From Oxalobacteraceae sp. CFBP 13730 (lineage in GTDB: Bacteria; Pseudomonadota; Gammaproteobacteria; Burkholderiales; Burkholderiaceae_D): 64,000 nt of DNA. Of this stretch, positions 56,414-64,000 are shown piece by piece (position 1 is the stretch's first letter; each line of letters starts with the position of its first letter). Made by a program: the position numbers and the translations under genes. The stretch lies in NCBI GenBank assembly GCA_014841835.1, contig JACYUQ010000001.1, forward strand, positions 1,116,001 through 1,180,000, read 5' to 3'. The notes under the pieces were generated by a model that had not been told where the DNA came from, searched no databases, and saw only the letters and a list, made by a program, of their open reading frames with translations.

Positions 56414-58180
56414 GTGCCGGCCCGCCCGCCGTTGACCGTCGCCCTGGCCTGCGGCCTGGTCCTGTCGATTGTCATTGCGCCCGCCACCGGCGCGCCCGTC
56501 GCGACGGGTCACGGCGGCGCCGTCGCCACCATCAGCGCGCAGGCCTCGCAAGCGGCGCTGACCATCCTGAACAATGGCGGCAATGCGGTCGATGCGGCCG
56601 TCGCCGCAGCGGCCACGCTGGGCGTGACGGATCCGTTCAGCTGCGGCATCGGTGGCGGCGGCTTCATGGTCATCTATCTGGCCAAGGACAAACGGGTGAT
56701 CACGATCGACCACCGCGAGACGGCGCCAGCCAAGGCCGGCCCCACGCTGTTCGAGCGCGACGGCAAGCCGATCGACTTCGACACGGCCGTCGCCAGCGGC
56801 GCGGCAGTGGGTGTGCCGGGCACGGTGCGCGGCTGGCACGAGGCACTCGAACGCTACGGCAGCATGCGCTTCGCGCAAGTGCTGGCGCCGGCCATCGCGG
56901 TGGCCGACACGGGCTTTCGGGTCAACGCCACGTTCAATGGTCTGGTCGACCAGAACCTGGCCAAGTTCCGCCAGTTCACACCCACCAGCGCGCTGTATCT
57001 GCACAATGGCAAGGCCATTCCTACCGGCACGCTGCTGCGCAACCCCGATATAGCGCGGGCCTACCGCGCCATTGCCTCCGGCGGCGTCAAGGCATTCTAT
57101 GAAGGCCCGATGGCGCGCGCGATCGTCGATACTGTCAACCGCCCGCCCGTGGCCAGGGGCGTCAATGTCCGCGCCGGCACGATGACGCTGGCCGACCTGG
57201 CCAACTACGAGGCACGCATCCGCCCCGCCCTGCGCAGCACCTATCGGGGTTATGAACTGTACGGGATGCCGCTGCCCAGCAGTGGCGGCGCGACGGTCGC
57301 GCATGCGCTCAACATCCTCGAAGGCTATGACCTGAAAGCCATGCCGCGCGCGCAGGCCGAGCACCTGTATATCGAAGCGAGCCGCTTCGCGTTTGCCGAC
57401 CGCAACGCGTATCTGGCCGATCCCGAATACGTTGATGCACCGCTGGCGGGCTTTCTGTCAAAGGACTTCGCCGCCACGCGCCGTGCGCTGATCTCGCCGC
57501 AGAAGGCTGCGCCGGGGGCGGTAGCGGCCGGCAATCCGTATGCATTCCAGAATGATCCCAGCGTCCCGCTGCTCCCACCGGTGCGCGCCAGCATCCGGCC
57601 GCCACCGGAGAGTCTGCACACGACACACCTGACGGTGTCAGACAAGGACGGCAACGTGGTTGCGTACACGTTCACGATCGAATCGTGGGGCGGCAGCGGG
57701 ATCGTCGTGCCGGGCTACGGCTTCCTGCTCAACAATGAGATGACCGACTTCGACTTCGCCGGCCCGCACCCCAACGTGCCCGAAGCCGGCAAGCGCCCCC
57801 GCTCCAGCATGGCGCCGACAATTGTGCTCAAGGATGGCAAGCCGGCATTTTCAGTGGGCAGCCCGGGCGGCGCGACCATCATCACGACCGTGCTGCAAAC
57901 GATCGTCAACTACGTCGACTTCGGCATGCCGATGGACCGGGCGCTGGATGCCCCGCGCATCAGCCAGCGCAATGCGCCCGACACATCGGTCGAGCCAGGC
58001 TTTGCCGGCAGCGCGCAGGCAACAGCACTGGCGCGCTTCGGCCAGCGCTGGGAATCACCACCAGAAGAAATCGGCGCCGCCAATGCGCTGGTATTCAATG
58101 CCGACGGCACCGTGACCGCAGTCAGCGAAAGCAAGCGCCATGGCGCGGGTACGGCGCTGGTGCAGCGGCGCGGCCACTGA
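56414..58180 (+). CDS. ggt: Gamma-glutamyltransferase
   Basis: An Ntn-hydrolase that cleaves or transfers the gamma-glutamyl group of glutathione in the periplasm. The 588-residue precursor has an N-terminal signal segment, the large subunit (GGNAVDAAVAAAATLGVTDP, GGGGFMVIYL) and a small subunit that starts at the catalytic Thr403 in TTHLTVSDKDGNVVAY, where autocleavage would occur. Later motifs NNEMTDF and GSPGGATIITT fit the family. The start is a GTG 2 bp after the lipoprotein stop. Confidence 0.93.
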   Translation: MPARPPLTVALACGLVLSIVIAPATGAPVATGHGGAVATISAQASQAALTILNNGGNAVDAAVAAAATLGVTDPFSCGIGGGGFMVIYLAKDKRVITIDHRETAPAKAGPTLFERDGKPIDFDTAVASGAAVGVPGTVRGWHEALERYGSMRFAQVLAPAIAVADTGFRVNATFNGLVDQNLAKFRQFTPTSALYLHNGKAIPTGTLLRNPDIARAYRAIASGGVKAFYEGPMARAIVDTVNRPPVARGVNVRAGTMTLADLANYEARIRPALRSTYRGYELYGMPLPSSGGATVAHALNILEGYDLKAMPRAQAEHLYIEASRFAFADRNAYLADPEYVDAPLAGFLSKDFAATRRALISPQKAAPGAVAAGNPYAFQNDPSVPLLPPVRASIRPPPESLHTTHLTVSDKDGNVVAYTFTIESWGGSGIVVPGYGFLLNNEMTDFDFAGPHPNVPEAGKRPRSSMAPTIVLKDGKPAFSVGSPGGATIITTVLQTIVNYVDFGMPMDRALDAPRISQRNAPDTSVEPGFAGSAQATALARFGQRWESPPEEIGAANALVFNADGTVTAVSESKRHGAGTALVQRRGH

Positions 58181-58183
58181 CGC

Positions 58184-58434
58184 AAAAGCCGGGGTCAGGT
58201 CTGACATTCGGACACGGTCACAGCAATAGCCACGGCGGGTCTGACATTCAAAAGCCGGGGTCAGGTCTGACATTCGGACACGATCGCAGCAGTAACCATG
58301 GAACGGAAAGGCAGCCGTGACATTCGGCGCGAGGGAAATGGCGAACTAATGTAGAGGCCGTGTCCAAATGTCAGACCTGACCCCGGCTGTGCTGATGTGA
58401 TCGTGTCCGAATGTCAGACCTGACCCCCGCTGTG
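58184..58434. repeat. Cluster of inverted intergenic repeats (GGGGTCAGGTCTGACATTCGG type)
   Basis: Two forward copies of a roughly 33-bp unit (58184-58216 and 58250-58282), then two inverted copies (58359-58388 and 58402-58431), with partial copies at 58236-58249 and 58313-58328. The core is GGGGTCAGGTCTGACATTC followed by GGACACG. It fills the gap between ggt and the histidine kinase. The arrangement resembles REP-type elements mobilised by RAYT transposases; no transposase is in the window. Confidence 0.85.
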
Positions 58435-58470
58435 ACCCCGCTGTGTGACCCCGGCTGTGGTGAAGGGTCA

Positions 58471-61317
58471 TCACCCGTGCCGCGCTACCATGTCGCGCAC
58501 CTGCTGCGCCATCGTGTCGATGGAAAACGGCTTGGTCAGGATCGCCATGTCGGGGCCCAGCTGCCCGTTGTCGAGCAGGGCTGTTTCGGCATAGCCTGTA
58601 ATGAACAGCACCTTCAGCTCGGGCCGCGCCACGCGCGCGGCGTCGGCCATCTGCCGCCCGTTCATCATGCCTGGCAAGCCGACGTCGGTGATCAGGAGAT
58701 CGATGCGCGCGGCCGATTGCAGCACCTTCAGGCCGCTGGCGCCATCCTCGGCGTCCAGCACGCGGTAGCCCAGGTCTTCCAGCAGATCGACGACCAGCAT
58801 ACGCACGCTCGGCTCGTCGTCGACCACCAGGATCGTCTCGCCCCGGCCGTCGGGTGACGCCAGCGCCACGGGCAGCGCAGCATCGACGTCGTCGGCCTGG
58901 CCGCGATGGCGCGGCAGGTAAATGCCCACCGTGGTGCCGCGCCCCACCGCCGAATCGATGTGCACCTGGCCGCCGGACTGCTTGGCAAAGCCGTAGATCA
59001 TCGACAGGCCCAGTCCCGTACCCTGTCCGATCGGCTTGGTCGTGAAGAACGGATCGAACGCCTTGGCCACCACGTCAGGCGCCATGCCGGTGCCGGCGTC
59101 GGACACCGACAACATCAGGTAGTCGCCAGGCGGCAGTTCGAGTGCGCTTGCATCGGCAGGATCGAGCTGGCGATTGGCCGTTTCGATGGTGATGCAACCG
59201 CCGGCCGGCATGGCGTCGCGCGCATTGATGCACAGGTTCAGCAGCGCATTTTCAAGCTGCGACTGGTCCACCAGCGCCGCCCACAGCGCGCGCTCGGCGC
59301 GTGGCTCTACCTGCACGCCAGGGCCGACCGTGCGCCGGATCATGTCGAGCATGCCCTCGATCATGGCGTTGACACAGATGGCCGTAGGCGCGAGCGTCTG
59401 GCGGCGCGAGAACGCCAGCAGCCGATGGGTCAGCGCTGCGGCACGCCGGGTCGCGCCCTGCGCCACGCCGATGTAGCGGTCGACATCGCCCACGCGGTCT
59501 TGCGCGATGCGGATCTTGACCAGGTCCAGGCTGCCCGCGATGCCGGCCAGCAGATTGTTGAAGTCGTGCGCCAGGCCGCCGGTGAGCTGGCCGACCGCTT
59601 CCATTTTCTGCGAGTGGCGCAACTGTTCCTGGGCGCGTTCGAGTTCGGCCTGGCGTTCGCGTTCGACCGTGATGTCGCGGCCAGTCGCATACGTCACGCT
59701 GCCCGCCGGTGCAGCGGCCCACGAAATCCAGCGGATCGAGCCATCCTTGTGGCGATAGCGGTTGACCAGGCGCGGCTGCTCACCCGCGGCCGCCGACAGG
59801 TAGCTGTCGACGGTCCGGGCATGGTCCTCGGCCACGACGAATTCATTGGCATGATGCCCGACGAGTTCGTTGGGCGTGTAACCGAGCAAGTGGCTCCAGG
59901 CCGGATTCACGCGCCTGAATACGCCATTGGCATCAATGGTAAGCAACAGGTCGGGTGAGGTGTCCCACATGCGGTCGCGTTCGGCCTGTGCTTCTTTTTC
60001 AAGGGTCACGTCACGCGCCGAGCAATACACCTTGCCGTCGTCCGGCACCGCCACCCACGATAACCAGCGCCAGCCGCCGGCCTTGTGGCGGTGGCGGTTT
60101 TCAAATCGCAGCGCCGGGATGTTGCGCTCGAGCGCATCGCGCCACACGGCCCGGGTCAGCGCGTGATCATCGGGATGGACAAACTCCATGAAGTGCGTGC
60201 GGGCGATCTCCTCCTCGGTCCAGCCCAGGCTGGATTCCCAGGCCGGGTTCGACGTTTCGACGAAGCCGTCAGCATTGAGCACGCCCAGGATGTCCGGGCT
60301 GACCTGCCAGGTGCGGCCACGCGCCAGCGCCTGGGCAATGACTTTCTGCTCGAGCTGCTCGTTGAGGGCGCGCAGTTTCAGGATCGCCTGGTCGCGTTCG
60401 GCCTCGACTGCGCGCCGGCCCTCGACGTCGATCAGCACGCCTGGGAACGACAGCCCGGTGCCATCCGGCGCCAGGTCGACCCGGCCGTTGGCTTCGATCC
60501 AGTAATAGCGCCCGTCCGTACGCTTGACCCGGTACTGGTGGGCATAATGACCGCCGCGCGCGATGACGGTGTTGATGGCCTGCGCCAGCCCGGCCTGGTC
60601 GTCGGGGTGGACCGTGGCGACGATCTGGGCCAGACTCAGGCCGACGCGCCCGAGCGCCGGGTCAAGGCCGAAAGCGCGCGCAAATGCCTCGTCGACCGTG
60701 AACCGGTCGGTTGGCAGATCCCAGAACCAGGTGCCGATGATGGCGCCGGCGGACAGCGCCAGTTGCACCCGTTCGGCATCGATGCGCGAATTGCTTTCGT
60801 GCTGACGCAACACAGCCTCATCGGCTGCCTGGCGGCGCCGGGTGAGAATGGTATCGGTGGTTTCAATACAGGTGCACAACAAGCCAAGGATCTCGCCGCC
60901 GTCGCCGCGCACCGGGCCGTACGAAAACGTGAACCAGGTGTGCTCGGCATAGCCCTTGCGCTGCATGACCAGCGGCAGGTCGTGCATCTTGTACGATTCG
61001 CCCCCGACCAGCGTGCGGTCGACCAGCGGCTCAAGCACGTCCCAGATTTCGGGCCAGGCGGCCTGGAAGCTGCCGCCCAGTGCATGCGGGTGCTTGTCGC
61101 ACAGGATCTCGGCGTAGGAATCGTTGTACAGGAGGGTTTGTTCGGCGCCCCAGACCAGAAAACTGGGGAAGGCCGAACCGAGCACGATGCTCACGCCAGT
61201 GCGCAGCGTGGCCGGCCAGCCGGCAATGGGGCCGAGCGGCGTGGCCGCCCAGTCATAATCGCGAATCGCAGCGCCGAGCGCCCCGCCATCGACAGGAAAT
61301 GCGATCGAATCACGCAT
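58471..61317 (-). CDS. Multi-PAS hybrid histidine kinase
   Basis: A 948-residue soluble sensor kinase: an N-terminal GAF/PAS-like region (about 20-160), three more PAS domains (to about 565), a dimerisation domain with H-box GLAHDFNNLLAGIAG, a HATPase domain (N-box LLNLCINARDAMPAGG, G-box SVSDAGTGMA and GQGTGLGLSMIYGF), and a C-terminal receiver with phosphoacceptor in LLITDVGLPGMMNG and Lys in LTKPFS. No transmembrane segments are seen. The HDFNN pattern marks the HWE/HisKA-like cytoplasmic group. The partner regulator is not adjacent. Confidence 0.92.
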   Translation of the reverse strand: MRDSIAFPVDGGALGAAIRDYDWAATPLGPIAGWPATLRTGVSIVLGSAFPSFLVWGAEQTLLYNDSYAEILCDKHPHALGGSFQAAWPEIWDVLEPLVDRTLVGGESYKMHDLPLVMQRKGYAEHTWFTFSYGPVRGDGGEILGLLCTCIETTDTILTRRRQAADEAVLRQHESNSRIDAERVQLALSAGAIIGTWFWDLPTDRFTVDEAFARAFGLDPALGRVGLSLAQIVATVHPDDQAGLAQAINTVIARGGHYAHQYRVKRTDGRYYWIEANGRVDLAPDGTGLSFPGVLIDVEGRRAVEAERDQAILKLRALNEQLEQKVIAQALARGRTWQVSPDILGVLNADGFVETSNPAWESSLGWTEEEIARTHFMEFVHPDDHALTRAVWRDALERNIPALRFENRHRHKAGGWRWLSWVAVPDDGKVYCSARDVTLEKEAQAERDRMWDTSPDLLLTIDANGVFRRVNPAWSHLLGYTPNELVGHHANEFVVAEDHARTVDSYLSAAAGEQPRLVNRYRHKDGSIRWISWAAAPAGSVTYATGRDITVERERQAELERAQEQLRHSQKMEAVGQLTGGLAHDFNNLLAGIAGSLDLVKIRIAQDRVGDVDRYIGVAQGATRRAAALTHRLLAFSRRQTLAPTAICVNAMIEGMLDMIRRTVGPGVQVEPRAERALWAALVDQSQLENALLNLCINARDAMPAGGCITIETANRQLDPADASALELPPGDYLMLSVSDAGTGMAPDVVAKAFDPFFTTKPIGQGTGLGLSMIYGFAKQSGGQVHIDSAVGRGTTVGIYLPRHRGQADDVDAALPVALASPDGRGETILVVDDEPSVRMLVVDLLEDLGYRVLDAEDGASGLKVLQSAARIDLLITDVGLPGMMNGRQMADAARVARPELKVLFITGYAETALLDNGQLGPDMAILTKPFSIDTMAQQVRDMVARHG

Positions 61318-61421
61318 GGGATCGACAGGCTGCGGGGCCGGCTGTCAGCGGACATGGGGTGCGCACGCTCATGATGCCGGCATTATGGCATGGGCAGCGC
61401 GCCCGCTTGCACTACGCTGCG

Positions 61422-63038
61422 CTACGCTGCGATGGCGATGCGCTGCTGTGCCTTGTGCCCGAGCGCGCGCCCGTGCTGGTGCCCGTCCGCTTGCGCATCG
61501 ACCTTGAACACGCTGACCATCTGCTGCAGCGCGTGGGCCTGCTCCTGCAGCGCACCGGTGGCGGCCGCCGCTTCTTCAACCAGCGCCGCGTTCTGCTGGG
61601 TCGCCTGGTCCATCAGGCTGACCGCTTCGTTGATCTGACCGATGCCCGACGTCTGCTCTTCGCCTGCAGCCAGGATCTCGGCCATGATGTCGGAGACCCG
61701 CTTCACGCTGGAGACGATTTCGTTCATCGTGGTGCCGGTGCTGTCGACCAGGACCGTACCCGCCTCGACATTGGTCACCGACGTGCCGATCAATTCCTTG
61801 ATCTCTTTCGCCGCCGCGGCCGAACGCTGCGCCAGGTTGCGCACTTCGCTGGCCACGACCGCGAAACCGCGGCCCTGCTCACCGGCGCGCGCCGCTTCCA
61901 CGGCCGCATTGAGCGCCAGGATATTGGTCTGGAACGCGATGCCGTCAATGACTGAAATGATGTCGACGATGCGCTTGGAGGACGCATTGATCGCGCTCAT
62001 GGTCTCGACCACGTCCGACACCAGCTTGCCGCCACGTACCGCCACTTCGGATGCCGAGCGCGCCACATTGTTGGCCTGACGAACGTTGTCGGCATTGTGC
62101 TGCACGGTGCTGGTCAGTTCTTCGAGCGAGGACGCGGTTTCTTCCAGGCTGCTGGCCTGCTGCTCGGTGCGACCCGACAGGTTCATGTTGCCTGCAGCGA
62201 TTTCGGCGCTGGCGGTCGCGATCGACATGCTGCTGTCACGCACGCTGCGCACGGTGCCGGACAATTGCTCCTGCATCGTGGCCAGACCGCTGAGCAGCGC
62301 GCCCATTTCATCCTGACGATCGACGACGACCGTCGTCGACAAATCACCATGGGCCATCGCGTCAAAGTGAGCAATCGCCTGTTCGAGCGGCCGCATGATT
62401 GCGCGCAGCAATAGCACCGACGACACGATCGCCAGCACGAGACCAAAGACCACGCTCAGACCTGCAGCCCACATTAATGTCGTAAACAGCGCCAGGCTGG
62501 ACTCGAACTCATGGCGGGCGGTGGCCAGCTGGTAGTCGTCCAGCGCCACTGACGCCTTGTCAAAGATACCGTACAACGCCGTCATCTCTTTCATCGACAG
62601 CGCTTCGATGCGCTCGCTATTACCCTGCTCGAGGGCGGTAGTCAGCGCCAGCATGCCGTCGTTGATGTAGCGTGTCCGTTCGGTTTCCAGCGTCTTGGCC
62701 AGTTCCGCCTCTTCACCACTGCGCGACAAGGCCAGGTAGGTTTGCCACGATTTGTTGGCGTCGTCGATGAAGCCCTTGGCGCGTGAGAGCGTCTTGGCGA
62801 GGTCAGGCGCATCCGGATGGAACACGCCGCGGTCCAGGCCGAAACGGGCGCGGTTCAGAAAGTTCTTGGAGTTGTTGATCGCGATGCTCGAGGCGAGCTG
62901 GTTGCTGTATACCTGCTCAAGCGCGGCATGATTGGAGCGCATGCCATAGATGCCGAGCACGCCGATTGCGGCAATCAGAAGGCCGAGGACCGCCAGCGTG
63001 GCGATCAGTCGAAAACGCAATGTTAATTTGGAAAGCAT
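61422..63038 (-). CDS. Methyl-accepting chemotaxis protein
   Basis: A 538-residue chemoreceptor. It has a transmembrane segment near residues 10-30, a four-helix-bundle periplasmic sensor, a second transmembrane segment near 190-215, a HAMP domain, and the MCP signalling hairpin with EQQASSLEETASSLEELTST and GRGFAVVASEVRNLAQRSA. Methylation helices are of the 36-heptad class. No C-terminal pentapeptide for CheR is seen. The start at 63038 follows AGGG; the frame upstream to 63338 is open but lacks family sequence. Ligand is unknown. Confidence 0.95.
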   Translation of the reverse strand: MLSKLTLRFRLIATLAVLGLLIAAIGVLGIYGMRSNHAALEQVYSNQLASSIAINNSKNFLNRARFGLDRGVFHPDAPDLAKTLSRAKGFIDDANKSWQTYLALSRSGEEAELAKTLETERTRYINDGMLALTTALEQGNSERIEALSMKEMTALYGIFDKASVALDDYQLATARHEFESSLALFTTLMWAAGLSVVFGLVLAIVSSVLLLRAIMRPLEQAIAHFDAMAHGDLSTTVVVDRQDEMGALLSGLATMQEQLSGTVRSVRDSSMSIATASAEIAAGNMNLSGRTEQQASSLEETASSLEELTSTVQHNADNVRQANNVARSASEVAVRGGKLVSDVVETMSAINASSKRIVDIISVIDGIAFQTNILALNAAVEAARAGEQGRGFAVVASEVRNLAQRSAAAAKEIKELIGTSVTNVEAGTVLVDSTGTTMNEIVSSVKRVSDIMAEILAAGEEQTSGIGQINEAVSLMDQATQQNAALVEEAAAATGALQEQAHALQQMVSVFKVDAQADGHQHGRALGHKAQQRIAIAA

Positions 63039-63231
63039 GGAGACCCTGGGTAAGTTTTCTTGCGCGAAGTAAATTTCGGAACAAACGGACGATAGCCCGA
63101 AGTGATTACTTCTTGGTAGAAAATAGAGTCTGCCGTTCAATATACCAATAATTAGTTGTCTATCAGCAACATTTAGGTAATATGCTGATCGGCTTCTTCG
63201 GCAATCTTGGTGGGAACACCACGCCGTATCG

Positions 63232-63281
63232 GGGGATATGCCCGTCAGTTCTCGCCAGCGCCGATGTACGGGCATATCCCC
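63232..63281. repeat. Perfect 14-bp inverted repeat
   Basis: GGGGATATGCCCGT at 63232-63245 and ACGGGCATATCCCC at 63268-63281, perfectly complementary with a 22-bp loop. It lies between the chemoreceptor start and the terD terminator. It lacks a T-run, so it is more likely a regulatory site, or a structured RNA, than a terminator. The rest of 63039-63295 is AT-richer with no clear promoter. Confidence 0.7.
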
Positions 63282-63295
63282 TGCCAGGCAGCCAT

Positions 63296-63323
63296 AAAAA
63301 AACCGGGGCACAAGGCCCCGGTT
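63296..63323 (-). terminator. Rho-independent terminator of terD
   Basis: On the minus strand AACCGGGGC/GCCCCGGTT stem, five-base loop, then seven T, 24 bp past the terD stop. Confidence 0.92.
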
Positions 63324-63347
63324 CTCGGTATCAAACAACGCTATCGA

Positions 63348-63932
63348 TTACAAATGCACTGAAATCTGCGGCATCAGATCGTCGAACGTACGGCCATTGC
63401 CGTTCTCGCCGATCGCATGCATCTTCCACTCGCCGCCATGGCGGTACAGCTTGGCCATGATCTGCGCCGAGTGCGAACCCGTCACCGACAGGTTGAAGCG
63501 CGCGACTTCCTGCTGGTTGGCTGCATTGATCAGGCGGCAGTAAGCGTTTTCGACCGTGGCAAAGGTCTGCCCGGTGAAGCTGTTGACCGTGAAGACCAGC
63601 GCCTTGACCGATGCCGGCACGGCGCTCAGGTCGACAGTGATCTGTTCGTCGTCGCCATCACCGGCGCCGGTGCGGTTGTCGCCCGTGTGCACGATGCTGC
63701 CGTCCTTGCTCTTGAGCTGGCGGAACCAGATCACGTCCACCGGCTTGTTCGACTCATCGAACATGACCACGGATGCGTCGAGGTCGACGGCGTCCGACTT
63801 GCCGCCACCAAAGCCGAAGAAACCCTTCGACTTGATCGCATCCCAACCCAGACCCATGGTCACGCGGGACAGGCCGCCACCGGCTTCCTTGTCCAGAGAG
63901 ATTTTCTGGCCTTTTTGCAGATTGACTGACAT
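63348..63932 (-). CDS. terD: TerD-family calcium-binding stress protein
   Basis: A 194-residue TerD-fold protein, linked to tellurite and other envelope stress resistance. It begins MSVNLQKGQKISLDKEAGGG and has the two Ca2+-binding segments of the family, DLDASVVMFD and DNRTGAGDGDDEQI. The start at 63932 follows CGGAGGAAC. It is likely part of a ter-type operon with the gene upstream, whose end is visible at the window edge. Confidence 0.93.
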   Translation of the reverse strand: MSVNLQKGQKISLDKEAGGGLSRVTMGLGWDAIKSKGFFGFGGGKSDAVDLDASVVMFDESNKPVDVIWFRQLKSKDGSIVHTGDNRTGAGDGDDEQITVDLSAVPASVKALVFTVNSFTGQTFATVENAYCRLINAANQQEVARFNLSVTGSHSAQIMAKLYRHGGEWKMHAIGENGNGRTFDDLMPQISVHL

Positions 63933-63944
63933 TGTGTTCCTCCG

Positions 63945-64000
63945 TTATTTCGCTGGCTGCTGCATCCAGGCTTTGAATGCAGTGCGGTTGCGCGAACATA
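63945..64000 (-). CDS. C-terminal end of an upstream gene (ter-operon neighbour?)
   Basis: Only 17 codons and a stop are inside the window, ending TAFKAWMQQPAK. The stop lies 12 bp before the terD ATG, so the two are probably one transcript. The family cannot be named from this fragment. Confidence 0.4.
   Translation of the reverse strand, partial: CSRNRTAFKAWMQQPAK

Noticed and set aside
63039-63338. Extension of the chemoreceptor gene upstream
   Set aside because: The added 100 residues lack any receptor sequence, and the inverted repeat and the probable promoter region fall inside it.

Overview
The window is high-GC, gene-dense chromosomal DNA from a betaproteobacterium, most likely an Oxalobacteraceae member near Massilia/Telluria. 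This rests on protein family resemblance, the gene order (mraZ to ftsZ, then peroxiredoxin, lpxC, a DciA-like gene and secA), an archaic chaperone-usher pilus operon, a PEP-CTERM protein and many c-di-GMP enzymes. No searches were run, so the genus is an inference.

Positions 1-21225 hold the start of secA (cut by the window edge), a DciA/DUF721-like gene, lpxC, an EamA transporter, a peroxiredoxin, and then a complete division and cell-wall (dcw) cluster on the minus strand: mraZ-rsmH-ftsL-ftsI-murE-murF-mraY-murD-ftsW-murG-murC-ddlB-ftsQ-ftsA-ftsZ. Many junctions overlap by 1-4 bp. A sigma70-type promoter and four 10-bp-phased MraZ boxes precede mraZ.

Positions 21226-31100 hold two response regulators (one with an N-terminal excisionase-like HTH), a very short spore-coat-U-like secreted protein, a five-gene operon (AhpD-like, acyl-CoA-dehydrogenase-like, and an SsuB/A/C-type ABC importer), udk, a single-domain response regulator and a diguanylate cyclase. 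Positions 31169-40310 hold a PAS-GGDEF-EAL protein, a csu-type pilus operon, glpK with a TTG start, and the RNase P RNA gene.

Positions 40569-48566 hold a PEP-CTERM protein, a ThDP-dependent enzyme, ftsY-ftsE-ftsX, rpoH behind a CIRCE-like operator, and a YghU-type glutathione transferase. Positions 48620-51200 hold an unrecognised three-gene minus-strand operon: a coiled-coil protein, an HExxH protein resembling M91/NleD-like peptidases, and a protein with a (Ser-Ala-Gly)n linker. This is the most novel candidate in the window.

Positions 51309-64000 hold a GGDEF-EAL protein, a PhoB-like regulator whose phosphoacceptor Asp is replaced by Glu, pstS behind tandem Pho boxes, a lipoprotein, gamma-glutamyltransferase, a cluster of inverted intergenic repeats, a multi-PAS hybrid histidine kinase, a chemoreceptor, terD and the end of one more gene. 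No tRNA, CRISPR array, prophage or insertion sequence was found.
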